This document shows, piece after piece, positions 26,387-37,525 of a stretch of 64,000 nt of DNA. Position numbers and translations under genes: made by a program. This DNA comes from Silene latifolia (Eukaryota > Streptophyta > Magnoliopsida > Caryophyllales > Caryophyllaceae), in contig NC_133530.1 of NCBI RefSeq assembly GCF_048544455.1, positions 17,909,748 to 17,973,747 of the forward strand. The letters are read 5' to 3'. Below the pieces are notes generated by a model that made no database searches, was not told the DNA's origin, and worked only from the letters and a program-made list of their open reading frames with translations. Every line of letters begins with the position of its first letter. Position 1 is the first letter of the stretch.

Positions 26387-29300
26387 TTAAGATGTGATGT
26401 TTAGATGGTTTCCCCTGAATTCCCACAGCTTCTCCCTGGTCACTACCACGCTTCCAGCCGTCACAGTGAATGTCTGCATTAAACAAACACCACCGTCATT
26501 ATTGGACTGCGTTTTGGTAGAGATGATTAAACAATACAAGAAAAGGAAGTAGTATACATGTATCTTGCGAGTGCCGTCCTTAGAGTTGAGCGCATTGAGA
26601 AAGTTCACGACTGCTTCACGAGTCCACAGATGATCTCCTAGGACATTGCCATCAATAGCAAAGAACAGGAAAATCTGTAGATACAAGGTCGTATATCAAC
26701 ATTTGTAGCACGAGTAAATTCCTATCTATACTCCGTAAGAGCTAACATTTCTATCTATAGAAGAGCAAAACTTCAAAATTACCTCAACACAGCGAATTCC
26801 AGCTGATGGGTCCAGAGGTAACTCTGAAAGTAATTCCAGAGGATCGTATGGTGCAAATTTGAGAGCAGCATCATCAATCGAGCCATTGCACCCCTTCTGC
26901 ACCTTTCAAAAGCGGAAAAATAAGTTGTCATGTTGCTGTTTCATACATTCAGAATGAAACTAACAGTCATGGTCAGTCTACAGATAAGATCAGTTCAGTG
27001 ATCATTAACACTTTACGGCAAGTGTCAACACCGGCAAAAATCAGACTGACTAAAAGAATCTGGATAGGGCAATTTAGAAAATGCAACACATAACAAAGAA
27101 GACCTCGAAAGATTTGAAGCGTCCAAATTGTGAGCTAAAATAGCTAAAAATCTCAGTACTGTAAAGATGCTTTTTATCGGCTAATCTAAAAGAATAAAAG
27201 GGTGCGAGTTATCATTGAAAGAATAAACAAACAGCAAAACTGAAAGAGAAAGTCAGTAATGTCAGTGCTAGCATTGCATACTCAAAAGACTAACCAGTGA
27301 GCGAGAGAAGATCCAGAGACCAAAGTCCTTCATGAAAAATGGAGCAGCATCTACAATAAATAGATTCATAAACGTAACTATATATAATCACGCGGTTAAT
27401 CATCAACAACAAAAATATAGAAAGTAAAGTGTACTGTGAACCTTTGAACATCTTCCTTGAGCGTTCAACAACATCTGAGTCGTCATCAGTAAGAGCCACT
27501 CGTGAGCCAAGTGAATACAGCTTCAGTTGCGCTGTCTTTTGCTCATCAACCTGTAAAATCTATAAATTGCACAAGATGTAACAATGTAAGACACATAAAT
27601 AAGAAAAGTGTTGAAATAGGTTATACAGAGAGAACAACCTTCTAGGAATATCTATTAGAGATCCAGATATAACTGAAATTCACAAAATCATTCACGCTTA
27701 ACGGTATCGCCTATAAGGATAGACTCATCAAATGAACTTCAGAAACTTCAATTACAAACAAGAACTTTCTGAACCTAAACATAAACAAAAGGTCAAATGA
27801 AACAGAACACATGTTGATACTTGCAAAAGCTATAACTTTTAACCAAAACTATGATGTAAAATGCCACTCATATCTGAACCACAGCTTTTCCAAGATCTAA
27901 GTTGGTTCAAGTCATTTTCATAGGTTTGTTTAAATTATGAGGTGGGAATTTTGAACAAACGTATAAAAATGACTTAGAGACGTTTTCACAACTCAAAAAA
28001 TGTTTTGGAAAGCTTAATCTTGCACAAAACCCACCAAACCAGTCATTTTTAAAACCTACATTTCAAAATTTCAAAATTTAGATCATTGTTAAAAATCAAC
28101 ATATAACCCCATGATCTTGATAAATACTCTACCTTTTCTAGAAACTAATTTTAAGCTCGGTTGGTCTTCCTTAAGACCGTCTTATGTAACATTAAGACCT
28201 CTCACAAGTCAAATCTCCTTTAATTTCCACCCCTATTTTTAATTAATCGGGTGACGATCTTAAGCAGGAATTGGTTTTTAAACTCAAGAAACTCAAAAAA
28301 ATACAGTAAATTAAACCCATGACTAAAATTCAGATAATTTGAAACCCTAATTTTTTTACCTACATGGCTACATATAAACAAATATAATACAGAACAATTA
28401 GAAACATAATTAACAACTAGAAAACCCAACAAATGTGCTAAAAGATTGCAACTTTATGCAAAAACCCAATAAATGTGCCAAGAGATTGCAACTTTATGCA
28501 AAATCCATGACTAAATCTCAATTAATTTACAGCAAATAATCCCAATTTCATAAATGTCATAAAAAAACTCAAATTATAATGTCAGACAGTCTTTTGATGA
28601 GTTAAATACGTTAATATATAAATGAACCGTCTCACAGTGTAAAACCCGACTTACACAACAAAAATAAATGAAGAGTTAAGAACGATTTAACACCTAAGAG
28701 GGGGAGGGGGTGAATTAGGTGTACCTTTTTAAAAAAATTTATTCTTAACTTGGTTAATTAGTTAACTTAAGTAAAGAATATTATAGTACAAGACTTGAGA
28801 AACTTAATTGAATGTAAGTTCACAAGAGTCTGACAGATTCTATGTCACGGTATAGGTGATCGTGACACGTAACTTGATTAGGTACAAGCGAGAAATAACA
28901 AAGTGGAAGAACGTAAAAGTAAATGAACAAACAAACGACATTTTAAAAATTGGTTCAGCCTCTACTCCGAGGCCTACGTCCAACCGTTATTTTATTGCTT
29001 GTTTAGAAATTTACTCAAACTTACTAAACCCCTTACAATGAAAATAACTCGCCAACCTACTCCGGTTGCACTCAAACTTAAAGCTACTCCGCTTCAAGAG
29101 TTTATGGGTTCTATCTCAAGGTGTTACAGAATCTTGAATCTCAAGAGTTCACTTAAATGAACATGGAGATTACAATGAAGATCTAACACGAGAATCATGG
29201 AACAAACTCATCATGTCACAAGATCTGAATGATACTTGGAGGTTTTCTGACTTTTTCGAAAACAATTTTGAAGACTTAAAATCGGAAAAACGTTTTGCAA

Positions 29301-30427
29301 ATACTTGAAGAACAAAGCTTTCAATGCACAAATGATTTGCAAGGTTTTTACAATAAATGCTTTGGAAGTCTTGAGAAATAAATGTGACTAAGACACTCTA
29401 TTTATAGTGGATTTAGTCTTAGGTAAGTACACTTTGAAAAATTAAATCCAATATAAAAATGATAGCTTTGAGTGATGGTAAGTGTTAGACTTGTAGGCTT
29501 GGGGCTTAAGAAATCAGAAAACTTAAGCTTCTACACTCAACATGTGACAATTTACCGAAATGGCAAAAAGCCTTTCTTACTTTAGAAGTTTGACAAGTCT
29601 TCTTTGCCATTTTGGTAAAAGGTGTTTGCACAAATCTAGAGGTTTAGTCAAGTGGGCTTGTGACCCCAAAATTTCAGATTGTTTTCAAGTTTCTGAAAAT
29701 TCAAATGTTTAAGGTTTAAAATTTGCAAAGTTTTGACACTTAAAAACATTTGGACGAAAACTCCTCCGTATGATAGTACCGAAACCACGACATCAATCAT
29801 ACCGTTGCATGGTTTTGCCATTACTTGACTTAAATAAGAATGTTACACTTACTCTTACATATATCGACTAAGGCTTTGGAAAGTATCATTGTCTTGACTT
29901 CTTTGATTGGCTTGATCATCTTGAATCATTGTTGAAAGTCCATTTGATTGCTTCATTCACTAATTATTTCAACTAAGAGCAAACAATCAAATAACAAGGG
30001 GACTTGGCATCATCAATCTAATGTGTTCTAACAATAAACTCAAACAAGCTGGCAATTGAACTACCTGAAGCCAAACTAAAGTTTTGCCATGCAAAGAAGG
30101 GAGAGCAGCAAAACGACGAGACCAGGAAGGAACAGTTCCCTAATGAATGGCATTTATGATAATTGCATCAGTAAATTTTGCAATATTAGGGATTTCATTC
30201 ACGGTGTCATCCAACTTCTGGTAAAATTCATCTGGTGGTAGATATGTTTCATTTGTTGAGCAGTTTGAAAACTGTGTTTTTGTGATGTAAACACTGGCAA
30301 CGAAAGGGAGAAGTTTTGGGACAAGTAAGGGTGTCCCTACCTTGTCCCCCCTATCCGTTTTGTGAGTAGTATTACCCGTCACTTGCTCCGACCCATCTTC
30401 AGCAAGACTAACTGTTTTGGTAAACAT
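26387..30427 (-). pseudogene. Six-exon protein of unknown function, tandem copy C (in-frame stop in exon 1)
   Basis: Exons by homology: 30065-30427, 27442-27550, 27295-27350, 26783-26902, 26558-26674 and 26387-26473. Exons 2-6 keep open frames, GT-AG borders and phases. Exon 1 carries TAG at 30140-30142, where copies A and B have a Tyr codon (NAIH-stop-GTVPSW versus NAIHYGTVPSW). Its N-terminus is also longer, with an acidic insertion (SLAEDGSEQVTGNTTHKTD) in place of the basic presequence. Other conserved positions differ (DGDVPGDD is DGNVLGDH; RKGYTG is QKGCNG), consistent with relaxed constraint. Intron 1 contains a solo LTR. A short peptide or a start downstream of the stop cannot be excluded. 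Confidence 0.8.
28669..30033. mobile_element. Solo LTR of an LTR retrotransposon, in intron 1 of copy C
   Basis: A 1,365-bp block starts TGAAGAGTTAAG and ends GTGTTCTAACA, giving the TG...CA ends of an LTR. It is flanked by a perfect 5-bp duplication, ATAAA (28,664-28,668 and 30,034-30,038). Copy B keeps the empty site (ACAACAAAAATAAACTCAAA). No internal retroelement sequence is present. A perfect duplication suggests moderate or young age. Family not assignable from the LTR alone. Confidence 0.88.
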
Positions 30428-31124
30428 GATGGTTGCTGCTTATTTTTGGACAACATGCTACCACTTAGAAACATATACTCCTCCTAAACCGGGTAAACGG
30501 GTCAATCGGGTCGGGTTAGTATATTTTGAGTTGGGTCATTTCGGATTTGAGTTATTTTCGGGTAAACTAGTATAAAGTTATTTGTGGATGATAATCAGTT
30601 TGCAACAAATAAAAGTTCGGGTCCGATTATACTGGGTTGGGTCAATTTGGAATCGTGTCACCTTTGGATCAGGTGTCGGGTCGGGTTATTCAGGTCGGGT
30701 CCATTTTGCCAGGTCTACATTCCTCCAAATTCTTGGCTAAGACAGATGTAAAAATAGATCGTCTCAAGAATAAAACGGATTAAATAACACCCACGTGTAG
30801 AGTTGTTCATCAGTGCGGGCCAGCTCGGCCCAGTCCGCATCAGGGGGCCAGTTTTTTCTAGCCCAACCAGCCCACGTGCCAGCCCAGCATAGCCACCCCT
30901 CTACCCGGGCCGGGCCAATGCCCCAAATTTCCAGCCCAACTCGCTAAAAATTCAGGAAAACACTAAAAAAAGAGGCAATTTTTTACATACGTTTTTTTGG
31001 TAAGAAAAGTCGTTTTAGAGTATGTGAAAGAGTAAAAACCGTACATATGAAAAAATAGAACTCTAATTTTTTGTGAGAGGAAATGGATGAAATGGAATGA
31101 ATAGGATGTTAACCGGATTCGTTA
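30428..31124. other. Upstream of copy C: GGGT-rich and GGCC-rich tracts
   Basis: About 30,490-30,700 is rich in TCGGGTCGGGTT-type words. About 30,793-30,950 starts TAGAGTTGTTCATCAG, resembling the hAT-type end at 43,839, and is filled with GGGCC, GCCCAG and GGCCAG words; it may be one end of a related hAT-derived element. No gene supported. Confidence 0.45.
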
Positions 31125-31714
31125 ATATCGACGACGTTTTAGTAAACGTCGACGACGTTTTTCAAAAAAAAGACGACCTTGCCCCTGCTATCTCACTTCA
31201 CCATTTCTCTCTATTCTCTCTAACTCAAAACTCAACTTCACCAACATTCAACTTCCACCAACATTCAATCCATTCGCCCACCACCACTACCACACCCCCG
31301 CCGCTTCTACCACCATTGCCCTGCCGCCGACACCCTGACCTGCCGCCGACACCACTCACCTGCCGCCGGTGACAAAGGTATGTGTTTTTTTTTTTTTTTT
31401 TTTTTTGTTAAATTAGTTTAGAAATTGAAATTAAATAGTTTCTTTCCTTTATTGTTATTGTAAATCGATTAAATTGATTGGATTTTGTTTTAGAATTGAA
31501 TTAGTTAGTAAATTAGGTTATGTGTTAGCTTTTTATTAAAATTAATTGAATTAGTTTAGAATTTGTTAGTTTTTCTATTAAAATTCATGTTAATTAGTTG
31601 TTATTATGTAAATTTTGGTATTGTTATATGTTGTTTGCGAAATATAGTTGATTGTGATTGATTTTTGAGTCGAAATTTGTTGTTGTTAATCGGATTGGGA
31701 GTTAATTTGAACGG

Positions 31715-32070
31715 TTTTAAGGGCGAAACCACGGCCAAACGTTGGAAATGGTTGTTGGCCGTGGGTTTAACGTTGGAAAGCAACGTTCCTCTGTGGGCTG
31801 AACGTGGGAATTGCATGTTTGGCTGCGGTCAAACGTTTAATTCTCACGTTTGACCGTGGTCAAACGTTGGAAATAATTGTTTGGCCGTGGTCAAACATCC
31901 AATTTCATTGTTTGGCCGCGGTAAAAAAAAAAAAATGTTTGCCCGCGGTAAAACAAAAAAAAAATGTTTGCCCGCTGTAAAAAAAAAAAAATGTTTAGCC
32001 ACCGTTAACTAAGGGATTTTTTTGTTCAACCGCGGTCAAAGAAGGGGTTTGTTTTGTTAGTCCGCGGTAA
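31715..32070. repeat. Left-arm array of GTTTGGCCGTGGTCAAAC-type repeats
   Basis: Degenerate repeats such as GTTTGACCGTGGTCAAACGT, GTTTGGCCGTGGTCAAACAT and GTTTGCCCGCGGTAAAA, interleaved with A runs. Less regular than the right-arm array and in inverted orientation to it. Lies in the intron-like stretch before the plant-mobile-domain frame. Confidence 0.8.
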
Positions 32071-32185
32071 ATTAATTTTTTTTTAAAAAACCGTGTTTTA
32101 TGCTATTATTTGCCGATTTTTGTTACTTTATATGATATTTAGTCGATTAACGTGTTTTCTAACAACTTCCAATTTCCTAATGCAG

Positions 32186-32790
32186 ATGGCAGATCGAAAT
32201 GAGAGAGGAAAGACAATCATGAATGCTCCGCCTCCGCCTAACATACACGACCGTACCGCTGGGCGTTATGTTACGGGCTCTAAGCGTCGTTTGCGAGTTA
32301 AGCAGGCCCACAAGCAGCCACCCCCACTTCGAGAGACGTCTGGAATGGTTATGATGCCTACTCCCGGTCACGTCGTTAGCGAGTCGGAGGAGGCGAGGTC
32401 TCGGGAGGTTCTTTGGTAGTTACCAAAGCATGATAGAGAGGGAGTTTGTCGGATGACGGTTGGGAGGAGGAGGAGGACGCTGGAGAGTATGTGGTCCAAC
32501 CGAACCCGGCACCGCCGAGAGTGTTGAGTCTGAAGTTGGGCCGGGATAGTAGAGGACGTTATTCGAGTGTTAGAGAGTCCTCTAGCACCGATAGGTCGAG
32601 GAGGCAGGTTGTTTACCTAGGGAACGAGCATGACTCGTTACGGGCTTACCTCTTGATGTTACTGGGTCATACTCTTTTCATGGATAAGAGTGGTGATAGG
32701 GTGTCCGCTCAGTTGTTGCCCTTGTTTGATAGTCTTGAGCGGGTTGGTTCATATGCTTGGGGTGCGGCTTGTTTGGCTTGCTTGTTTTGC
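32186..32790 (+). pseudogene. Plant mobile domain (PMD) gene fragment carried by the Mutator-like element
   Basis: MADRNERGKTIMNAPPPP begins at 32,186, right after a splice-acceptor-like TTCCTAATGCAG. A matching donor (AAAG|GTATGTG near 31,376) suggests a 5' leader intron spanning the left array. An in-frame stop at about 32,417 and a frame change precede the recognisable domain: NEHDSLRAYLLMLLGHTLF, MDKSGDRVSAQLLPLFD, GSYAWGAACLACLF. These match the aminotransferase-like plant mobile domain as I know it. The sequence then passes directly into antisense transposase. Truncated and unlikely to be functional. PMD domains are known both in host genes (MAIN/MAIL1) and in transposons. Confidence 0.75.
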
Positions 32791-33812
32791 ATTGACTGCT
32801 TTGTTCACATGCCATCTACACAACAAATGCTCAGCCCGGGGAAATACTTGCTCAAGAGCGCTGATCAAACCCAATTCCCGGTCGGTGACAAATACAGCAG
32901 GGGACGCAACTCCGGTGGCATGTAAAATCGCAGCTAACTTTCTCAACAGCCACTTGTAATTCACGTCGACTCGGAAGGAATCATCGCACATGCAATTAAG
33001 AAGGACGATCCCGTGGGTGTCACACCAACCATCTCAATGAGTGGATTCTGGTAAATGTTGGTTTTATAAGTCGAATCCATGAGGACCACATAAGGATAAG
33101 CTCGAAACAACTTAATCGCTTCAGGATGAGCCATGAAAATGTGAGTCAACTCTTTTGACTCCTCGGAATCAATCTCGTAGAAGTGGACGTATTTCGCTGC
33201 CACCGCTAGAGCCAACATTTGCTGAGCGGTGTTTCTTTCACCCATTTCTTCTTTCTTAATTTTCCTTGTTTCATTATACAGTTGGGTGCTGACGGTTGAG
33301 GTTTATCGGGAGATCTCAAATGAAGACCATTTTTAATATCCCACGGTTGAACCCCGGCCAATGTTTGTTGCCTAACATATGCCTTCTCTTCCGCGTCCAA
33401 TCCCGCAAAGTGCCGATCCCCGTCCTTATAAACGGCTACGTTGTGGTTGTGTAGTCCACCACCCTCAGAGGTTAGAATGTTCCACACCACCGTCTCTTTA
33501 TCATTTTTAGACACGAAATTTTGAACGACACGAATACGAAACTTGCATGAACACTTCTGCGACCTCCTTGGCTTTTCAAGATCGTCCGTTTCTTTTGGTT
33601 TACCATGTCTTTTACATCGAAAATAACTTGCCAACAACCCGTTCTTTTTCCTATTTTTATCTCCGTTATTTGCTTTAACCAAAGCAAACCCATTCTCGAA
33701 TGCGATTTTCTGAGCCCAATTGAAAGCTTCGTCACGCGTTTCGAAATCTATAGTAGTCTCGAACAACGGGTTGTAATCAATTGGATTATCGCCAAAATCC
33801 TCCCACGATTCC
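32749..33812 (-). pseudogene. MULE-type transposase, truncated and frame-broken
   Basis: The N-terminal part reads NPLFETTIDFETRDEAFNWA, then a FAR1-like zinc-binding region (SYFRCKRHGKP, CSCKFRIRV, GLHNHNV). The DDE core follows: YPYVVLMDSTYKTNIYQNPL (first Asp), AVFVTDRELGLISALEQVFP (second Asp) and LLCRWHVNKAV. At least two frame changes are visible (near 33,230 and 32,980), and the C-terminal third with the catalytic Glu and SWIM finger is absent past the junction near 32,790. In this family it cuts and pastes elements with long TIRs. Not active here. Confidence 0.85.
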
Positions 33813-33939
33813 TGTTACAAGCAATAACGACTATAGTAAGACAATAAAAAGGAATCATATACTACATAAATTGCGTAAAACGAAAGAAAAACATGTAAAA
33901 ACGACTTATTCATGCCTAAAACACGAGACCCAACAAACG

Positions 33940-34292
33940 ACCGCGGTCAAACATTACTTTCTATCGATCAACCGCGGACGAACAACGAAAACCAACTTTA
34001 ATCCACGGCCAAACAATGAAAATCAACATTTGACCACGGCCAAACAATGAAAATCAACATTTGACCATGGCCAAACAATGAAATCCAACGTTTGACCACG
34101 GCCAAACATTGAATTCCAACGTTTGACCACGGCCAAACATTGGAATCCAACGTTTGACCACGGCCAAACATTGGAATCCAACGTTGGACCATGGCCAAAC
34201 GTGGAATTCCATTGTTTGGTCCGTGGCAAACGTTGGTTTCCAACGTTTGGGCCGTGGTCTGAACGTTGGTTTCCAACTTTGGCCATGGTTCA
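33940..34292. repeat. Right-arm tandem array with a 31-bp period
   Basis: Units of the form CAACRTTTGACCACGGCCAA begin at 34,024, 34,055, 34,086, 34,117, 34,148 and 34,179, exactly 31 bp apart, with more degenerate units on either side. Each unit has an imperfect inverted repeat centred on CCACGG (GTTTGACCACGGCCAAAC). Frames reading through the array give repetitive peptides and are not considered genes. Confidence 0.9.
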
Positions 34293-34606
34293 TCTTTCGG
34301 GGGACATTTTTCAGATTACGCAACAAATTCAAACATTCCCTACTACTAAGTTAATACGTCAATTAATTCAACTATCGAATAGAATGAACGATGCGCAAAA
34401 AAAAATTGAAAAATTAAGCAAATGATTAAGTTGTTTACGTACCGTTGAATCGAGATTAGACATATTGTTAATTGTTGTTGTTGTTGTTGTTTGTTTTGAA
34501 TTTAGTTGAGTTTGAGAGAATTTTTTTTAGAGAGATAAAGTCATAAGGGCAGTCATCGTCTTTTTTATGAAAAACGTCGTCGATATTTACTAAAACGTCG
34601 TCGATA

Positions 34607-35001
34607 TAAATCAGCCCCCTTTCTTAATTATAGCAAACACTCTTTTACATTTAAGAAAAAAAGTCAGAAAACGAGAGTTAACCGAAGCATGTGGTTAAGT
34701 AAGAGTAGCACATGGATTTTATCATCATCACTAGTGATATGACATCGTAAAGACTCAAGAGTACAGTTCATCACTCTCTCTTCCAGTGTCTTGATTGTCT
34801 CCTTACCCTATTCCTCATCATCCTCATATATCAGCCTAAATTAGTACAATTTCTCTTTTGTGACGGAAAGTACCCGTCACAGGGGAAACTTAATGTTAAA
34901 TTAGACACATACCAAACTGTTTTCCCCTTTAAATTCAGTTAACATTTGCCACAAATTTTATGGATATTAAAAGAATCTTGACATAAAAGAGAGTTTGGAA
35001 A
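34607..35001. promoter_or_regulatory. Upstream region of the ZF-HD gene
   Basis: AT-rich with no competing gene. A small hairpin GTGACGGAAAGTACCCGTCAC lies at about 34,860. No clear TATA box was found; CATAAAAG near 34,982 is too close to the ATG to be a confident one. Confidence 0.4.
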
Positions 35002-35571
35002 ATGCATATTACAATCACAACTAAGACTACTAATGGCGTGTTAAAGCGTCACAAGCCATACAACGATCATCATGTAATTGTAGCTGCTGCTTCTGTGTTG
35101 TATAAAGAATGCCTGAAGAACCACGCAGCCAGCATGGGCAGACATTTGGTAGATGGTTGCGGCGAGTTTATGCCATCACTGACGGCGACAGTGACAGACC
35201 CAACCTCGATCAGGTGCGAGGCTTGCGGGTGTCACCGCAATTTCCACAGATGTGAGTACAGTCCACAGCACCGTCATTACCCGGTGGAAGCACGCCGTAA
35301 GCGGTTCAGAACAAAATTCAGCAAAGAACAGAAGGAGAAGATGATGGAATTTGCGGTGAAAGTTGGGTGGAAAGTACAAAAGTGCAAGCAAGAATTAGTA
35401 AGTGTATTTTGTAAGGAAATAGGAGTTGAAACAGGAGTTTTCAAGGTATGGATGCACAATAACAAGCACACTTTTATTGTCAAGAGATCTGGAAATACTA
35501 ATTATGAAAATAGCAGCAGCAACAACAACAACAACAACAGCCACACCAATGCTTCTTCATCTTCCTCTTAA
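35002..35571 (+). CDS. Zinc-finger homeodomain (ZF-HD/ZHD) transcription factor, intact and intronless
   Basis: 189 residues. The ZF-HD dimerisation zinc finger spans about residues 34-85: YKECLKNHAASMGRHLVDGC, GEFMPS, then CEACGCHRNFHR, with the conserved Cys and His positions present. The atypical homeodomain spans about 99-158: KRFRTKFSKEQKEKMMEFA, GWKVQK, FCKEIGV and VFKVWMHNNKHT (recognition helix). The tail is Asn- and Ser-rich, encoded partly by an AAC repeat. In plants these proteins dimerise through the zinc finger and bind ATTA-type sites (family knowledge). Lack of introns is normal for the family. It is a small member, similar to short ZHD proteins. One unusual feature is Cys84 in place of the common Arg after CHRNFHR. 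Nucleus presumed. Confidence 0.95.
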   Translation: MHITITTKTTNGVLKRHKPYNDHHVIVAAASVLYKECLKNHAASMGRHLVDGCGEFMPSLTATVTDPTSIRCEACGCHRNFHRCEYSPQHRHYPVEARRKRFRTKFSKEQKEKMMEFAVKVGWKVQKCKQELVSVFCKEIGVETGVFKVWMHNNKHTFIVKRSGNTNYENSSSNNNNNNSHTNASSSSS

Positions 35572-36449
35572 TTCTTAATGGCTAATTAAATTAGTTAAAT
35601 TAATCTCTCTTTTGAATTGGAGAATGAAAGCAATCTTTTTTATTTCACCAAAGGAATGTTTAATTATCACTTTATAAGAGAATGAAAGTTTAATTTTACG
35701 TCTTTGATAATAATAAAAACTAGTTTTAAACCCGTGCTAAATTGCACGGGTATGTATTTGGGCCGATATTAATGTTTTTGGATGTTTTTTTTTTTTTTTT
35801 GCATTTCTATTATACTTATCTAGTTGGTCTAAATCAGTGATCTACATAATTAATGTTTAAACTTGTTACAAATACGTGTTCACATGCAATGGTTTAAGAG
35901 GAAGTAACAAAGGATTTTTTTAAAATAAATATATCGTACTATCTAGTTTTTAAAAATTATGCATGTAATTTATTCGCATTATATGTAATTCAATCCCATA
36001 ATTAAATGTAATTCCTTCTCGTAATTATGTAATTTTATTATTATTATTATTTTTTAAAAAAATTAGGTAATTCATTTATTTGTAATTAATTTTATTTATT
36101 CCGATTTGTAATTCATTCCACTTATATGCCATTAATTTCTTTTATTCGGAATGTATAAAATTATTTCATAGTATTTGTTCTAAGACGGAATTTATCGCAT
36201 GTTTGAAAAGACGGAAATCTGAAGAAATAAATACATTGCACACTCACGGGTCCCACCATAACATGAATTTCCAAAAAAAAAAACCTGCATTAATGACGTG
36301 GCGCGCTGCGGATTGAGTATTGTCTTTTGTATTAATATAGATAAGATTTCCCAAGAAATTTGTCAAATATTGCGAATTGACTTAATTAATAACGCATAAA
36401 CTATCACCTTTTACAATTAACTTTGAGATTATTAAATATTTAGCTGTTA
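35572..36449. repeat. 3' flank of the ZF-HD gene containing a dispersed repeat
   Basis: From about 35,719 (CTAGTTTTAAACCCGTGCTA, hairpin ACCCGTGC...GCACGGGT) to about 36,345 (GTATTAATATAGATAAGATT). The start and end words are those of a repeat family commonly seen in plant genomes, but I cannot place it in a superfamily. No target duplication resolved. No gene. Confidence 0.45.
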
Positions 36450-36640
36450 AAATGTCTTCTTTAATGCTAGGGCTTCTATGACAAGAATGTTGTTAGATCC
36501 GCATTTTTTTGCTCCTAACAAAACGATTTTACCATTATGATCTTTTATACAGTATCCTAAAGAAGCTTTATTCCCAATTATTTTCGATCCGTCAAAATTT
36601 AAATTTAAAAAACCATTTATAGATTTTCACACCAGACTCT
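36450..36640 (-). pseudogene. Degraded RNase H (RVT_3-like) fragment, probably from a LINE
   Basis: Minus-strand reading gives NLNFDGSKIIGNKASLGYCI, KDHNGKIVLLGAKKCGSNN and VIEALALKKTF. This matches the NxDGS, G.VIRD.G and EA.AL pattern of the RNase H domain at the end of plant LINE ORF2. Too short to assign to a subfamily. Confidence 0.6.
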
Positions 36641-37525
36641 GTCACATGCTATCACAGATTGGTTCTTTCTAAGAAAAAAATGAGTACTAATAGTTAATAA
36701 ATTTTATAATTAAGTCATTTATTTATATTTTTTTCCTACGAAATTTAAAACAATAGTCAGTACAATAAAATAAAATAAGATTCCAAACTCTGTCACATGC
36801 TATCATATATTGGCTACGACAAAGCAAGATGCGATTAGATTGGTATGGATAATAAGAGAGACAATTTAATTTGGAGAATAGCTTCTGTAGTTGTAGTAAT
36901 ACTGACACATATAGATCAAAATTGACGTAAACCGTCTCTTGCTTTATGAAGGCCCATGCATAAACCTAACCTTTTGAGTTTTTGATCCCATGTATATGCA
37001 AACATCCGAGCATAAAGTAGTTTTAACAAATTGACCTCCACCAAAACGAGATTTCCCCACAACTAAAACGTGCCAAATATTCCGACAGTTGCTATTCATC
37101 ATGGACAATGGAGTGAACCTAACTTGTAAATTGTAATCAATTATTTTTCATGGCAATTCGTCTTGCTTTAAACAGGCTATTTTGATCTGAAGTAATAATA
37201 CGAGATTTCGTAATCATTTTACAATAAATATGAGATCATTGTTAAAAAAACAAGTTACCATAAGCGATAACAATGACTATATTATTGTACTTTTGTTTAA
37301 CCATACAATGATCGCATATGTTTGACACAAGTTTCAAATGAAAAGTAACGTATGAAATAAAAACTTGTGTTTTGATAGAACGTGACAACCAACCAAATTT
37401 CATAGCGAATGAACAAACACGACACTTAGAAATTTATACGGAATGTCTTACCAAAAATGTGTGGCAATGGTAATATTTTGACCACTAAAACTAGCCATGT
37501 AACTAGATATATAGTATAAAAAATA
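36641..37525. other. Intergenic, AT-rich
   Basis: No gene supported. A phrase ACTCTGTCACATGCTATCA occurs twice (about 36,636 and 36,785), a short direct repeat. Otherwise featureless. Confidence 0.5.

Larger units (their letters stand above)
31125..34606. mobile_element. Mutator-like element with long inverted arms and repeat arrays
   Basis: The inverted ends share ATATCGACGACGTTTTAGTA and CGACGACGTTTTTCA with AAAAGACGA just inside: left about 31,125-31,185, right about 34,545-34,606. Inside each end lies an array of GTTTGGCCGTGGTCAAAC-type units, in opposite orientations. The centre has a plus-strand plant-mobile-domain fragment and a minus-strand MULE transposase fragment that meet near 32,790. 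Both proteins lack their C-terminal parts, so this is an internally deleted, non-autonomous copy. No clear 9-bp target duplication was found; ends are good to about 10 bp. Confidence 0.85.

Noticed and set aside
30490-30700. Telomere-like or G-quadruplex regulatory array in the GGGT-rich tract
   Set aside because: The words are irregular and not the plant TTTAGGG repeat; similar tracts recur near other insertions, so a decayed repeat is more likely.
32186-32925. A functional MAIN/MAIL1-like host gene
   Set aside because: It lies inside Mutator-like TIRs, has an early stop and a frame change, and runs into antisense transposase.
33940-34292. Regular 31-bp direct repeats resembling a CRISPR array
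   Set aside because: There are no unique spacers; the whole unit repeats. It lies in a plant transposon arm next to a TIR.
34023-34332. Overlapping frames of about 90 residues with repetitive WSNVGFQCLAVVKR-type peptides
   Set aside because: They are translations of the 31-bp array in several frames, not proteins.
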